Assembly (NCBI GenBank): GCA_024811115.1
Contig: JAKOGH010001194.1
Coordinates: 124,001-188,000 of the forward strand
Length of the DNA stretch: 64,000 nt
Direction of reading: 5' to 3'
DNA from: Terana coerulea
Lineage: Eukaryota > Basidiomycota > Agaricomycetes > Polyporales > Phanerochaetaceae
The notes beneath the pieces were generated by a model. The model worked only from the letters and a program-made list of their open reading frames with translations. It ran no database searches and was not told where the DNA came from. The position numbers and the translations under genes were made by a program. Shown here in pieces: positions 34,775 to 46,617 of this stretch; positions within the stretch are counted from its first letter, which is position 1, and every line of letters begins with the position of its first letter.

Positions 34775-35145
34775 TTATTTAACCTGTCTCGAGCTTCCGA
34801 CAAAATGAACCGATTAACACGGCGGTCCTTGTTTAGCCATTGTGAGGACTCCCGCTCATGTCCATATCCTCTCAAAATCTGCAAACAGCAAGCAGGATTA
34901 ATACTGCATCGCACTTGTAGATGGAGCGCAAGTATTCAATACAAGATAACAAGAATATCACTACTCGGTACAGAGTTAATACACATTAGTACGACGAGAG
35001 CATAACGAAATTTGGGGTAAGATACAGCAAAAGTACATGAATGAACGCAAGTGGTATATAATGAATGTCGAGGGAATCATAAATCCGTGTATGTTGCATA
35101 TGGTGCAACGAGGCATGATGGAAGGTCTCGCCCAACGTGCTGCCT
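34775..35145. other. Convergent 3' intergenic region
   Basis: This AT-rich 371-bp stretch lies between the ankyrin-like gene (+) and the coiled-coil gene (-). No coding or RNA feature was recognised. Confidence 0.4.
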
Positions 35146-36839
35146 TCAAAGCTGGAGGACTGAAATCACAGAATCCAGCATGACTTTGGGCTTCATGAGC
35201 AGGTTACGGTCGAGTACGCTGGGGGTCCGATGTACGCTGGAGTTGGAGCTGCTAGTACGCGAAATGCCGTTGGTGGCTTTGGCCTCGTGCCCGTTCGATC
35301 CAGCCGCCGCGAGGCGATCACGGCTGCTTGACCGCCTGCTCACCACGGGTGACTGTTCTGCAGCATCCTCTGCGCCCTCCGTCTTCCTGACGCATGCCAG
35401 GCCGAGCTCGACGGTACACAAGACCTTGTTGGTCTCGTCCTCAGGAGAAGATCCTCCGAATGCATCATCCATGGCGTCCTCGTCGAACATGGTCTCGCTG
35501 TGCACGTCGACAAAGAGGCCACCCTTTTTGGACGAGACGACGTTCGCGTTGCCCATCGCAGGTGATATGATAACGACCTCGAAGGAGGCACTCATGATGC
35601 CCTCTTTCATGGCTGTCGCGAGCCTGATCGCACGGTCGGTGATCCGAGCAAGGGATGCACCGAATCGTTTTCGCAGAGGGTCGCGGTGTAGACCGTTGTA
35701 GTCTGAGCAACCAGCGAGCACAAGGACGGCAAGAATTCCGCGGAGGTTATCATCGGCATAGGCGTTGCGGACGGCGGTGGCAGGGGCAGTGGGAGTGGTG
35801 GGTGTGACTGGGGTAGGCGGGATGCTCCCGGAGCCTTGCGAGTCGGGCGTGATTGCCCTCAGGTGGGCATGCGTCAGTGCTCGCCAGCGCGAAGCAGTAG
35901 CCTGAGGCTCTGCGGCATGGTGTTTGTGAGTTCATAAACCACGTTGCGGAATTATGTGCACTCACCATGCTCCTGTATCCTCTGAAATACTGCCGTCAGC
36001 ATCCTCTGCAGATGATCTGGCACGCCACTGCAGAACGGCATCATAATCTTGCCTACGCATGCAACCTCCCAGGCTTGGAGTGCGAACTGGACGAATGTCG
36101 GGTCTGATAGGTGACGCTCGTTCTCCAGCAACTCCGTTGTGCGCACACCTACGGCAGGGTACAGTATTTCCCGATCTGACGACCGCGCGTAGTTCGCCTG
36201 TCTGTCGAATTTATTGGAGAACTCTTCTGCGATGGAAGCAGAAAGCTGCAGGATCTCGCTGTTCAAGTCTCGTACAGCTTGGATGAGCTGAGCCCCGGAC
36301 ATGTCGTCTGTTTTGGTTAGGAAGGTCCGCAGGGACGACACCTCCTCGTTTCTCTCCCGTAATGCTTGTTGCATCTGCGCGTGGGACGCACTGAGAGCAT
36401 CGTACGCCGCTCGTAGTGCACTGGGTGGGGCAGTGGCAGGGACCTGCAGTGGAGGCGGCAGTCCAACGTCCAGAGGCGATGCCGGCGAGACATCCGGGGC
36501 GCGGGTGCCAGACTGCCTTGCGAGCTGAAGGTCCCTCTCGAGCTGCTGAATGCGAGCTCTCAACTCCCCATTCTCCTTCCGCAATGAGCTAACAAGCTCG
36601 CCCTCCCGTTCTCTATCCTTGTCCCTCTCCACCTCCTTCCGTCTCTCGCGCTGCCTGTGCCATTCCGAGTCGGAGGCTTGAAGCCGAGGCGGATGCTGCA
36701 CTCTACTCGAGGCCGACAGCGTGCGAGAGTGTAGAGCGTAGGTTCTGCCGGCAAGAGCTTCGGGGTCGTCCAGCCTGAGGTTATCTGAGAGTCGTATGGG
36801 AGGAAGAAACCAGTCAAGAATGTTCCAAAACGTGTTCAT
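35146..36839 (-). CDS. Coiled-coil protein, basidiomycete type, unknown function
   Basis: The preferred start at 36839 gives MNTFWNILDWFLPPIRLSDN; in-frame Mets lie upstream at 36848 and 36935. A strongly charged heptad-like segment (about 36,660-36,530: ERRKEVERDKDRERE, then LRKENGELRARIQQLERDLQ) predicts a coiled coil, followed by a Pro-rich spacer. A second helical part (LRAAYDALSASHAQMQQAL) precedes a folded-looking region with EILQLSASIAEEFSNKFD and FVQFALQAWEVACVGKIMM. One GT-AG intron (about 35,966-35,911) joins EHG to EPQATASRWRALTHAHLRAI. Exon 2 runs to the Ser-rich end VMLDSVISVLQL, with the stop at 35146. It contains RNAYADDNLRGILAVLVLAG. I do not recognise a named family; a structural or scaffolding role is only a guess. 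Confidence 0.7.
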
Positions 36840-37728
36840 GAGCGGCATGCGCGAAATATCATTCGGGATTATACGTGCGCCAGCATGGGCTGAAACCCGT
36901 AATTTGTCGCAGTTGTGGAAACAGCGGTCAAGCAACGATCGTAGTAATCAGGTGTGGTATTACGCAGATAGCGGTTGCGATAGGCGGGGTACAAGACGTT
37001 GGTGCAGATGAGTGCAGAATGGCAGGATTAGCTGCCTCGTGGTCGGTGCGTGTCGTGGTGGAAGGCACAACCCCGGGCCCTCGAGACGCTGAATTCGAAA
37101 GAAACCGATGGTTGGTGTGCTTGTAGTGTCGCCCGCACAGTTCAACAGCTGACACAACCGTTTACAAGGAGTGTGATGCACAAATGGCAAGCCGAAAAAT
37201 ACTTGAGGCTGCCCAAAAAGGTTTTCTCAGCTCCGATGCTTATGACAACGATGTGAACGAGGGAGATATTGTATCACAGGATATCCCACTAATCTGCTTC
37301 AACAAAACATCAAGCCGTTGTACTGGGTTATAACCATCGGCAGCCAGGACACGGCTCGGAAGATACAGATACATGTCTGCGTCCATTTGTTGTGTGTCAC
37401 GTTCTTCGAGCACCACTCCATTCCATGAGTGAGGACGAGTGCGGATGTGAGATCTTCAGCTTGGATTCATTCAAACCGCGTGGAGAAAACTAGACGTGCG
37501 TTGTTTGAAGCCCATTCGGTAATATACATATCCCCCGATCGCACGGCCGCCCATGGAAAAGGTGCTCATATTGCACACAAAGTGGAGTATTGCATAGCGA
37601 ATGATCTGGAAAGCGAGACAAAGGTGCAATGATACAACATCTACTAAACATGTAAGTCAGTACGCAGACCGTGGAAAGAGGATATCAAACTAACCAATAG
37701 AGATACAGACAGACTCCACAGAGAGAAA
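36840..37728. other. Intergenic region between two minus-strand genes
   Basis: 889 bp with only weak, motif-free frames on both strands. It should hold the promoter of the coiled-coil gene and the 3' UTR of eIF1A. No repeat or RNA gene was recognised. Confidence 0.4.
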
Positions 37729-38398
37729 TCAAATATCATCAATATCGACCTCCTCTTCGTCGCCGAACTCGAAAGTGCATTCGCCTTCCTCCTCGCCGAA
37801 AGTCTCGGTCTCGTTGATCTTGGCATTTTCTGGCAGCTCGCCGTATGCTTTCACTGCACACAATCACCATCAGCAGCTGGGTATGAGTAGGCACGCAGAT
37901 CAATAATACGTACAACTTCGAGCCTCGTCTGCAGAGTATTTGACAATGACGTCTGCCTTGTCGTCCTGGAAGTCGCGGAGGGAGATGAGGACGATGTCTC
38001 CGTTGTTGATCCAAACCTAGCAATTAACACAGATTAGCAGCCATGCAATGACGAGGGTTATTCTGAAGACGCACCTTCTTCCTCATTTTCCCTCGGATAT
38101 GCGCTAACCGTTTCTCACCGTCGAAGCATTGCGCCTCAAGGCGTCCATTTCCGAGCATCTTGATGACTTGGGCGTACTCCTGGCCATCCTCACGGAAAAC
38201 AAGCTCACGCTTGTCATCGTCGTTCTCGTTCTTTCCACGTCGCCTGTTCTTTCCGCCCTATGAATTTTTGATATGTCAGCACCCAACACAGCCAACTTGG
38301 AGGCAGTCCTGCCGCTAACCTTTCCCTTGTTCTGTGGGAGTATGGATCTCGATCAGTATATGCCAGAAGGCATTCATCGATGAGCTTACCTTCGGCAT
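37729..38398 (-). CDS. TIF11: Translation initiation factor eIF1A
   Basis: The protein is about 145 residues, the normal family length. It is the S1/OB-fold factor that binds the ribosomal A site, promotes scanning and start-codon selection, and works with eIF1 and eIF5B. Coding exon 1 is only ATGCCGAAG (38390-38398). A 12-nt microexon at 38320-38331 supplies NKGK, and exon 3 starts at 38257 with [19 protein letters not shown]. Together they reproduce the family N-terminus [16 protein letters not shown]. The OB fold shows [59 protein letters not shown] and [17 protein letters not shown]. The acidic tail ends EEEVDIDDI, the segment that contacts eIF5B. The stop is at 37729-37731. It is divergent from the PP2A gene with 301 bp between starts. 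Confidence 0.95.
38320..38331 (-). other. TIF11: 12-nt coding microexon of eIF1A
   Basis: AACAAGGGAAAG on the minus strand, flanked by a CCCACAG acceptor and a GTTAGC donor, encodes Asn-Lys-Gly-Lys in phase 0. Omitting it would keep the frame but delete a conserved part of the basic N-terminal tail. Confidence 0.9.
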
Positions 38399-38699
38399 TT
38401 TCTAAGGTAGAGATGGACTGGGTACTAGATATCTGACAGTTAGGGGCTGTAGTCGGAAGGAAAGTTACACCAGCTTACAGAGGTGGTAGGTGCGGTGCAA
38501 GCTAGAAAGACTCACTGCCTCTCACTACCGTTAAGGCACGTGCGAGCGCTCTGTGACAAAACTGTGACGTATGTGATCTTTTGTGACTCAGGGCTTTGAC
38601 CAGAGTCACGGGTATCCGCACTGGTCAAGCCAACACGCGCATCATTCGACCCATACTCTACCGTTTACCGACTCCTTCCCTCTATTCCACCAAAACACT
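38399..38699. promoter_or_regulatory. Divergent eIF1A / PP2A promoter with a periodic TGTGA array
   Basis: 301 bp separate the two start codons. Four TGTGA units start at 38552, 38563, 38572 and 38582 (spacings 11, 9 and 10 bp, about one helical turn). Three are TGTGAC and one TGTGAT. A CACGTG lies at 38537-38542, and an inverse GTCAC unit lies at about 38607-38611. One-face spacing suggests a cooperative binding array. The factor is unknown. Confidence 0.6.
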
Positions 38700-40093
<1,394 letters not shown>

Positions 40094-40520
40094 TCGCCAT
40101 TCTCTCACACCTCTCGGACTCTCATTACGGCGCCGGTGTCATATAGTATCGTACATACAGAATACACATTCGCGCACTATGTATCATGCAGAAGAAGCTA
40201 AAGAAGAATATACCTCCTTACATCCTGCCCGAAATTACCCCACATTCCAGCTGTGCTTGGCTTCACAAGCGATATTCTGCGACGCCGTTGTTGCTTTCGA
40301 CGAACTAGTACATAGTTACTTCTGTTATGTATTTTTACACCCCTATAAGTCAGTCCAATGGTCAGTTAGAGACATCGCCTGCCACAGTGCCCTAAGTACC
40401 TACTTTTTCGCGACCGCTCGTGACACACAGTCGTGTGACAGGGCGGCGTGACTAAGACTCAAGGATGCTACATGGGCGCCTGAAGCTATACATTTACCTT
40501 GCCTTGCGCACACTGCAGAA
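40094..40520. promoter_or_regulatory. PP2A 3' region and CCT5 upstream region
   Basis: This is a tandem spacer between PP2A and CCT5. Close to the CCT5 start it contains GTGAC units (about 40419-40423, TGTGAC at 40434-40439, about 40448-40452) that resemble the array in the eIF1A/PP2A promoter. No gene was called. Confidence 0.4.
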
Positions 40521-42680
40521 ATGGCGGAACCACAGGCAATGTACGCACAGGACGAGGTACGTCTCCGTTTGGCTTACTATTGGGGAATATCTTACACTTC
40601 TCGCTTTAGTACGGTCGGCCGTTCATTATCCTGCGCGAACAAGCCCGGAAGACACGCAGCCATGGTGTTGAGGCAATCAAAGTACGCAAGCCTTTCGCTG
40701 ACTCGGACACGCGTTCGACGACTGATGTGTCCACCTAGTCGCACATATTAGCGGCGAGAACAGTAGCCAACATCATACGTACATCACTGGGTCCCAGAGG
40801 TGACTGCCGAAGCTTTCCAGTAGCCGATTGAGCCAGCTGACTTTATGCCGCAGGTTTGGACAAGATCCTCATTTCCCCTGATGGCGAGATCACAGTCACC
40901 AACGATGGTGCAACAATCCTGAGTCAAATGGAGGTCGAGCATCAGATTGCGAAACTTTTGGTGCAGCTATCGAAAAGTCAGGACGATGAGATCGGTGACG
41001 GCACAACTGGTGTTGTCGGTGCGTGACATAGTTGCTGCTAGCATGATTTCGTGTTAATAAACCTCCCCAGTTCTTGCTGGCGCACTACTAGAACAAAGTG
41101 AAGCTCTGCTCGACCGCGGCATTCATCCAATCCGGATAGCAGATGGTTTCGACCGCGCGTGTGCTGTCGCGGTAGAGCAACTTAACCGTATTTCGGACAA
41201 GGTCGAGTTTACTCCTGAGGATACCTCAAATCTGCTCAAAACTGCGATGACCAGTCTCGGCAGCAAAATGTGCGCCAGAACCCTCCATGTTTCCTCTGCT
41301 GACTGATGCTTGTTCAGTGTGTCCAAAGAACATGAGCAATTTGCCCAAATCGCGGTCGACGCTGTGCTGGCTGTTGCAGATCTTGAGAGGAAAGATGTGC
41401 CATTCGATCTCATCAAGGTCGAGGGCAAGGTCGGAGGGTCGCTCGCTGATACCACGCTCATCAAGGGCGTGCTTGTCGACAAGGACATGTCGCATCCACA
41501 AATGCCTCACAGCGTGAAGGATGCCAAGATCGCTATCCTGACATGTCCGTTCGAGCCGCCGCGGCCGAAGACCAAGCACAAGCTCGACATCACCAGCGTG
41601 GAGGAGTACAAGAACCTCCGAGAATACGAGAAGGGCAAGTTCGAGGACATGATCAAGCGCGTCAAGGACACTGGCGCGAACTTGGTCATCTGCCAGTGGG
41701 GTTTCGACGATGAGGCGAACCATATGCTAATGCAGAACGACCTGCCTGCTGTTCGATGGGTTGGTGGTCCCGAGATTGAGGTAAGAAATCCATTCATACT
41801 CGTACATGAGTTACCTGATTTATTGCGTTCAGCTCATTGCTATCGCGACGAACGGCCGAATCGTCCCCCGATTCGAGGATCTGGCGCCTGAAAAGCTTGG
41901 AAAAGCCGGTGTCGTACGTGAAGTAACCTTCGGTACCACAAGAGACAAGATGCTGGTTATCGAGGAGTGCGCCAACGCGCGGACAGTGACCATCTTCGTT
42001 CGGGGGAAGCAACAAAATGGTCTGCGCTCACACTCTGATTTCCGTTCAAACTACTGATGCTGCCCTAGATCGTCGATGAAGCCAAGCGTGCCCTCCACGA
42101 TTCCCTCTGCGCCGTTCGGAACCTCGTTGTTGACAACCGCGTCGTCTATGGCGGTGGTGCCGCGGAGATCAGCTGCTCACTCGCCGTCTCAAAGGCTGCA
42201 GATGAAATTGCATCCATCGAGCAATATGCCATGCGTGCCTTTGCCTCCGCCCTCGATGCCGTGCCATTGACTTTAGCAGAGAATAGTGGCCTTTCGCCGA
42301 TCGAGAACTTGGCGGAGGTCAAAAGCCGGCAAGTGAAGGAGGGTAACTCTTCATTAGGAATTGACTGCTTGAACAAGGGCAGCAACGGTGTGTTTTCGAA
42401 TATGCGTAGATCTACTGGGTTAATGCTGACGGTATCTGCAGACATGAAGGAGCAATTCGTGTACGACCCCCTTATTTCGAAAAGGCAGCAATATCTTCTC
42501 GCTACTCAGGTACGTTTTCTCGTGCACGCTGCATGTTTGTGTCTTCACCGGCTTTCTACCAGCTCGTGCGGGCTGTTCTCAAAATCGGTAAGATGCCTTA
42601 TGCTCTTCTAAATGGCTGGCCTGCTTATTTAGCTCCCCTCCACAGACGACGTTATCACTGCGGGCGAAGCGGAAGAGTAG
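40521..42680 (+). CDS. CCT5: T-complex protein 1 subunit epsilon (chaperonin CCT5)
   Basis: One of eight paralogous subunits of the cytosolic chaperonin that folds actin and tubulin. The start at 40521 gives [17 protein letters not shown] after the first splice. Group II chaperonin motifs follow: [49 protein letters not shown] (the ATP-binding GDGTT), then [19 protein letters not shown] and [18 protein letters not shown]. The DITSVEEYK apical-domain segment is epsilon-specific. [48 protein letters not shown] and the end [18 protein letters not shown] complete it; the stop is at 42678-42680. Exon joins at PRG/LDK and SKI/VSKEH restore the family sequence exactly. The stretch [20 protein letters not shown] is as expected. 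Intact, with about nine introns. Confidence 0.95.
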
Positions 42681-43069
42681 AACTTGCACATCTCGTAGAA
42701 ATAGATATCAATGTTGCGATAATCTGCATGATCAGACAGCGAGTTCGAGATTTCTTGAGAGAAAGTGCGAAGTTAGCGTAGCTATATGTCTGAAGACGTC
42801 AGTAGAGAATTCCGCCGCAGCGTTGATCCCTACCACTACAACCTCATGCACGACATGTTCGACTGCGGTATATTGGTTCTTGGCTTCAACATATCATGGT
42901 TCGACTTTATTAGTGGGAACTGACAGATCAGATGCACTTGCCCCTGGTAGCATCTGTACCGGAATACTGAAACCATGCACGGCTTCGCTCTGTCCCAAAC
43001 CCCTCCGCACCCGCAACGCCGACTTCACACTGCTAGTCCGCCCTTCCCAGACATAGCTAGTACAAAAGG
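42681..43069. other. Intergenic region, CCT5 to SEC14-like gene
   Basis: A 389-bp tandem spacer with no recognisable frame or repeat. The last 100 bp is C/T-rich, as expected for a leader before 43070. Confidence 0.4.
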
Positions 43070-44318
43070 ATGTCAGAGACTATTATCCAAGAGCAGGTTG
43101 CGCCTGTACCGAACCTGGCGGGTGCCACAAAACCTCAAGGGACCGACCTCACCGCCGCGCAACAGAAAACGGTGGATGAGGTCCTCGCCCATTTCTCCAA
43201 GCCTGAGTACGAACTGGCTAGTGTCAAGGAGGGGGACAAGCACTTGAAGGAAGCGGAGAAGTTCTGGCTGGTGCGCCTCGTTTGTTCGCTCCGCGTATGT
43301 GGCAGCCGCTCACATGTAGTCGGATAGACGTATGAGTGCCTCTTGAGGTATGTATAAGTTGCGAACTGGTAATCAGCCTAGAGCATGCACACTGATTCTT
43401 GTGAAGGTACTGTCGCGCCACGAAATGGGCAAGTCCTCAGGCCGCCATCAAGAGGCTGGAGGAGACCCTACTGTGGCGACGTGAGTTTGGGCTGTACGAC
43501 GAACGTTTTACGCCCGAACACATAGAGCCGGAGGTATACTTTCTACTTTTACCCGTCATGCAAAGGAACTCATGTGGACAGGCGTTGACAGGAAAAGAAG
43601 TTGCGTATGGATACGACGTCAATGGTCGGCCGGCCTTGTATCTCTGCCCCAGTCGCCAGAACACGGACGAGAGTATACGTCAGGTGGAGTTCAACATGTT
43701 TATGTTAGAGAGGTGTGTAGACCTCATGGGTCCTGGAGTTGAGTGCGTGTAGACTTGCCCTTGAGTTAGCGAAATGCTGACAGATCATACCAGGTCGCTG
43801 GCACTTATGATTGACTATGGACAAAAGGCAGCAAAGAGCCCTTCGTTCTCGCTATCGCGTCAGGTACTCCTCTCCGTGTGCCTGTGTGTGCGCTCTCAAT
43901 TGACTTTTGCGGCCATTCACATAGGTACTGAACATTCTGCAATCACACTACCCAGAACGACTTGGCCGTGCGCTCATCATCAACGTGCCGTGGATGCTCA
44001 ACGCGTTTTACAAGCTCATCAACCCGCTTATTGACCCTGTGACACGCGACAAGATGCGCTTCAACCCGAAGGCTGTCCAGGACGGGCTATTCACCGCGGA
44101 CAGCGTCTGGAAGGAGTTCGGTGGGCGTGTCGAGTTCAAGTATGAGCACAAGACGTACTGGCCGCATTTCATCGAGCTGGCGAGGGCGAGGAGGGAAGCG
44201 CAAATGGGAGCGATGGAGAGAGCTGGGCGAAAAAGTTGGCGTTCGTGAGTGGGATATCAAGGGCGGAGACACCCCTGCTACCTCACAGGAGGCGCAGTCT
44301 ATTCCTGAAGTAGCTTGA
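43070..44318 (+). CDS. SEC14-like CRAL-TRIO lipid-transfer protein
   Basis: The start at 43070 gives MSETIIQEQVAPVPNLAG. A 20-nt exon at 43328-43347 (TYECLLR, its last codon split) joins to YCRATKWASPQAAIKRLEET, the CRAL-TRIO N-terminal helix region. The lipid-binding domain includes EQALTGKEVAYGYDVNGRPA-type residues, then QVEFNMFMLERCVDLM, LALMIDYGQK, HYPERLGRALIINVPWM, FYKLINPLIDP and GLFTADSVWKEFGG. The context resembles the yeast CSR1/PDR16 branch rather than Sec14 itself. The extreme C-terminus is uncertain. The frame stops at 44248 (RKSWRS), while the next frame continues KVGVREWDIKGGDTPATSQ to 44318. A shift at the A5 run 44230-44234 (four As would fit), or a 44-nt intron starting GTGAGT, would change the end. 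The lipid cargo is unknown. Confidence 0.82.
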
Positions 44319-44525
44319 CCTTGCAGCTTGCGTAGATATAGCCTCCGTAGCGCGCTGTATCTCCGGCTTCTTGCTTCCACGTTACACATATTTTACTGGA
44401 GTAGAGCTTTGGATTATCACATATATAATGAGTCCTTTCGATGACCTTCAGCAATGGAAGCTACTCAGAGACCCTAGAAAACCGGTTTACGAATACACGC
44501 AATGCCCTAGAAGTAATATACACTC

Positions 44526-45588
44526 TTATGCCGGCGTTGACCACACCTTCCGCTGATAGTCCAAGAGAATAGGAACAAGGTTCCATACCCCGAAGTCTGG
44601 CCAGTAGCCGTCGCAGAACTGGATTTGAGTGTTTTCGCATGTCTACGCCAGGCTTCAGTACCAAAATCTACGCGAAGGCATAATACGACATACCTGCCAC
44701 GTCAAAAAATCACTCAACCGCTTGACTCCACTTGTGCGGACGAGAATGTCGACCGGCGGGCTGCCGACCTGGGAAGTCATTATATGGGCATCCAAGTCCT
44801 CTTCGGTGATTTCTCTGAAGACAGGTGAATGTTGGGAGAGAACATAATGCATAACATTCGACCGTACGATTTGCCATCTTCCAATGCTTCCTCGACTGCG
44901 GAACACATCGCAGTTGCGATGTCATCCCGGCTCGCGAAGGGCATACAGAGATTGAGCACTGCCCTACCATCAAAGAGCGGGTCAGCTTGACAATGCCAAG
45001 AATGGTCAAGCACCCACTTGTCATTATTGCATGTCATTGCCTCCGCTTTGCGTACGGCGACTTGAATATGGGGTGGTAGCATCTTTCTATTGCCGAGGAC
45101 ATTTAAACGAATTCCGTGCTGGTCGAGTAGCGCACTAGTGGTATGATAAGATCATGAGTTAGGCAACAAGAGAGCATGAACATACCCATGCTGCGTGATT
45201 TCAGTCAACTTCTCCTCCGCCAAATTCATCAGCGCGTCGACCTCCTCCGGAGAACGCTTGAAGTTCTCGATAGCAAACGCATACACAGAGACATAGCGCA
45301 CGCCTAGCTTCATACATATCTCAAGGATCTACATTCGAAATGAGTACCAAGTCATGGCAACATTACATGAGAAGCACTTACACGTCGTAAGGCTACGAAC
45401 CCGTCGGCGTGTCCCTCTGCAACTGCCTTGTGGTTGCGCCGAGCAAACCGTCGGTTGCCATCCATCACGAAGGCGACATGTTGCGGAATAGGACCAGAGG
45501 ACAGTACAGCCAGTAGTCCATTCTGGAGCTTAGCGTTGACGGTGGATTGAACCCACTCGAGGCTGCTTGAGAGGAAGGCGGGGAACAT
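44526..45588 (-). CDS. RER2: Cis-prenyltransferase (dehydrodolichyl diphosphate synthase, RER2-type)
   Basis: Extends farnesyl diphosphate with isopentenyl units to the long polyprenyl chain of dolichol, the lipid carrier for N-glycosylation at the ER. The start at 45588 gives [20 protein letters not shown]. Family regions in order: [15 protein letters not shown] (catalytic Asp), [54 protein letters not shown] and the substrate-binding [16 protein letters not shown]. The end [20 protein letters not shown] is obtained by removing the last intron, and the stop is at 44526-44528. DGNRR and RTSG mark a catalytic subunit rather than the NUS1 partner. The region after WPDF lacks the NUS1-type RXG end, as in other RER2 homologues. 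At least five introns; no break seen. Confidence 0.88.
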
Positions 45589-45959
45589 TGTGCGATGAGG
45601 TTAGGGGTTGTCTCTGTGACGAGCGTTATCTACGAGCTGAAAAGGCAACTTTGTGATAAGATGAGATCTTATGACTTGGTAGACCCAGCAACTGAGAAGC
45701 GCACCGGCTTGTCATCTGGGCCGCCACTCGCTTTCACTTTAGCACAACTTCAGCACTTGACTTGATGTTATACTCACATCGTATTCGTCACTTCGTGCGT
45801 TTGTTGCACTGGCTATAGCATTGCAACCCAGGTAAGAGCGAATTTCGTCGGAATTCTTCTACAAGGCTGAGATGAGACTGAACAGTACATGTCCAGGTCA
45901 CTGCGCCTGATAACTTCCAAGGGCATGTACCCTTCGCGAACCGGAATGAGCCAACGTTC

Positions 45960-46229
45960 TCAAGCTAGCTTTAAGCACCACGGGAATGGAGCACTAATGT
46001 CGTCTATTTTGAGACCGGAGTTGAAACACTGGTCAAATGGAGCATCCCGTTGGAAGTCCCGAGGCGCATCTAGTGATCCACATCCCGCGATATACAAGGC
46101 CAGCCGGCCGGCTACGTATGCATCGTCTTTGCTGTCTTCCTGAAAAATTAATAATGATAACGCTGTCCACGCCTCGGCGGGATCCTCTGTCCCGGATTCT
46201 GACGGCTGACCTGGACTAAACTTGGCCAT
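45960..46229 (-). CDS. Small hypothetical protein, doubtful
   Basis: An 89-codon frame beginning MAKFSPGQPSESGTEDPAEA with amphipathic sequence (AWTALSLLIFQEDSKDDAYV, GRLALYIAGC) looks more protein-like than neighbouring frames. It might be an internal exon of a small minus-strand gene. I could not find a convincing upstream exon: a start near 46331 fails on phase. No family was recognised; it could be a remnant. Confidence 0.2.
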   Translation of the reverse strand: MAKFSPGQPSESGTEDPAEAWTALSLLIFQEDSKDDAYVAGRLALYIAGCGSLDAPRDFQRDAPFDQCFNSGLKIDDISAPFPWCLKLA

Positions 46230-46408
46230 CGGTTCAGACGAGTCGCAGTCTTAAAGGAGTGGTATGTCGAAGTTTTCGCATGCCCCAGCTGCTTTACAAG
46301 GAGGCAAACATACATTTGGTCAAGCGAGCTCATAGCAGTGTCCTTCAAGTCACTTTTGCTCGGGCTGCGCTGAATAACTGATAGGAGTTCTGCCGTCCAG
46401 AGAACCTA

Positions 46409-46516
46409 CGGCAATCACCCGCATTGCTGAAAGTCGGACCAGTTTTTGCAACCTGGTTTTATCGCTGAAGAGCCACGAAAGACGATGTTAATTCCCTGCC
46501 GAAGGTGTTATAAAAG
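46409..46516 (+). promoter_or_regulatory. ABC copy 1 core promoter (CGGCAATCA ... TATAAAAG)
   Basis: CGGCAATCA at 46409-46417 and the TATA box TATAAAAG at 46509-46516, 100 bp apart, with the ATG 109 bp past the TATA box. Between them ccacgaaagac resembles ccgcgaaagac of copy 3. The same blocks precede the other two copies. Confidence 0.65.
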
Positions 46517-46617
46517 GCTCCCAGGCCGCACAGACTACAACGTACTTCATTTCCCCGCCATATCCACCCACAGGCCACCTCTCCCCTACTTTACCTTTCC
46601 GTTAATTCACCCTCACA

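Larger units (their letters stand above)
45589..46617. other. Divergent spacer, cis-prenyltransferase / ABC transporter copy 1
   Basis: 1.03 kb between divergent starts. The right 250 bp is the ABC copy 1 promoter (separate entry). The middle holds a small motif-free minus-strand frame (separate low-confidence entry). Confidence 0.4.
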
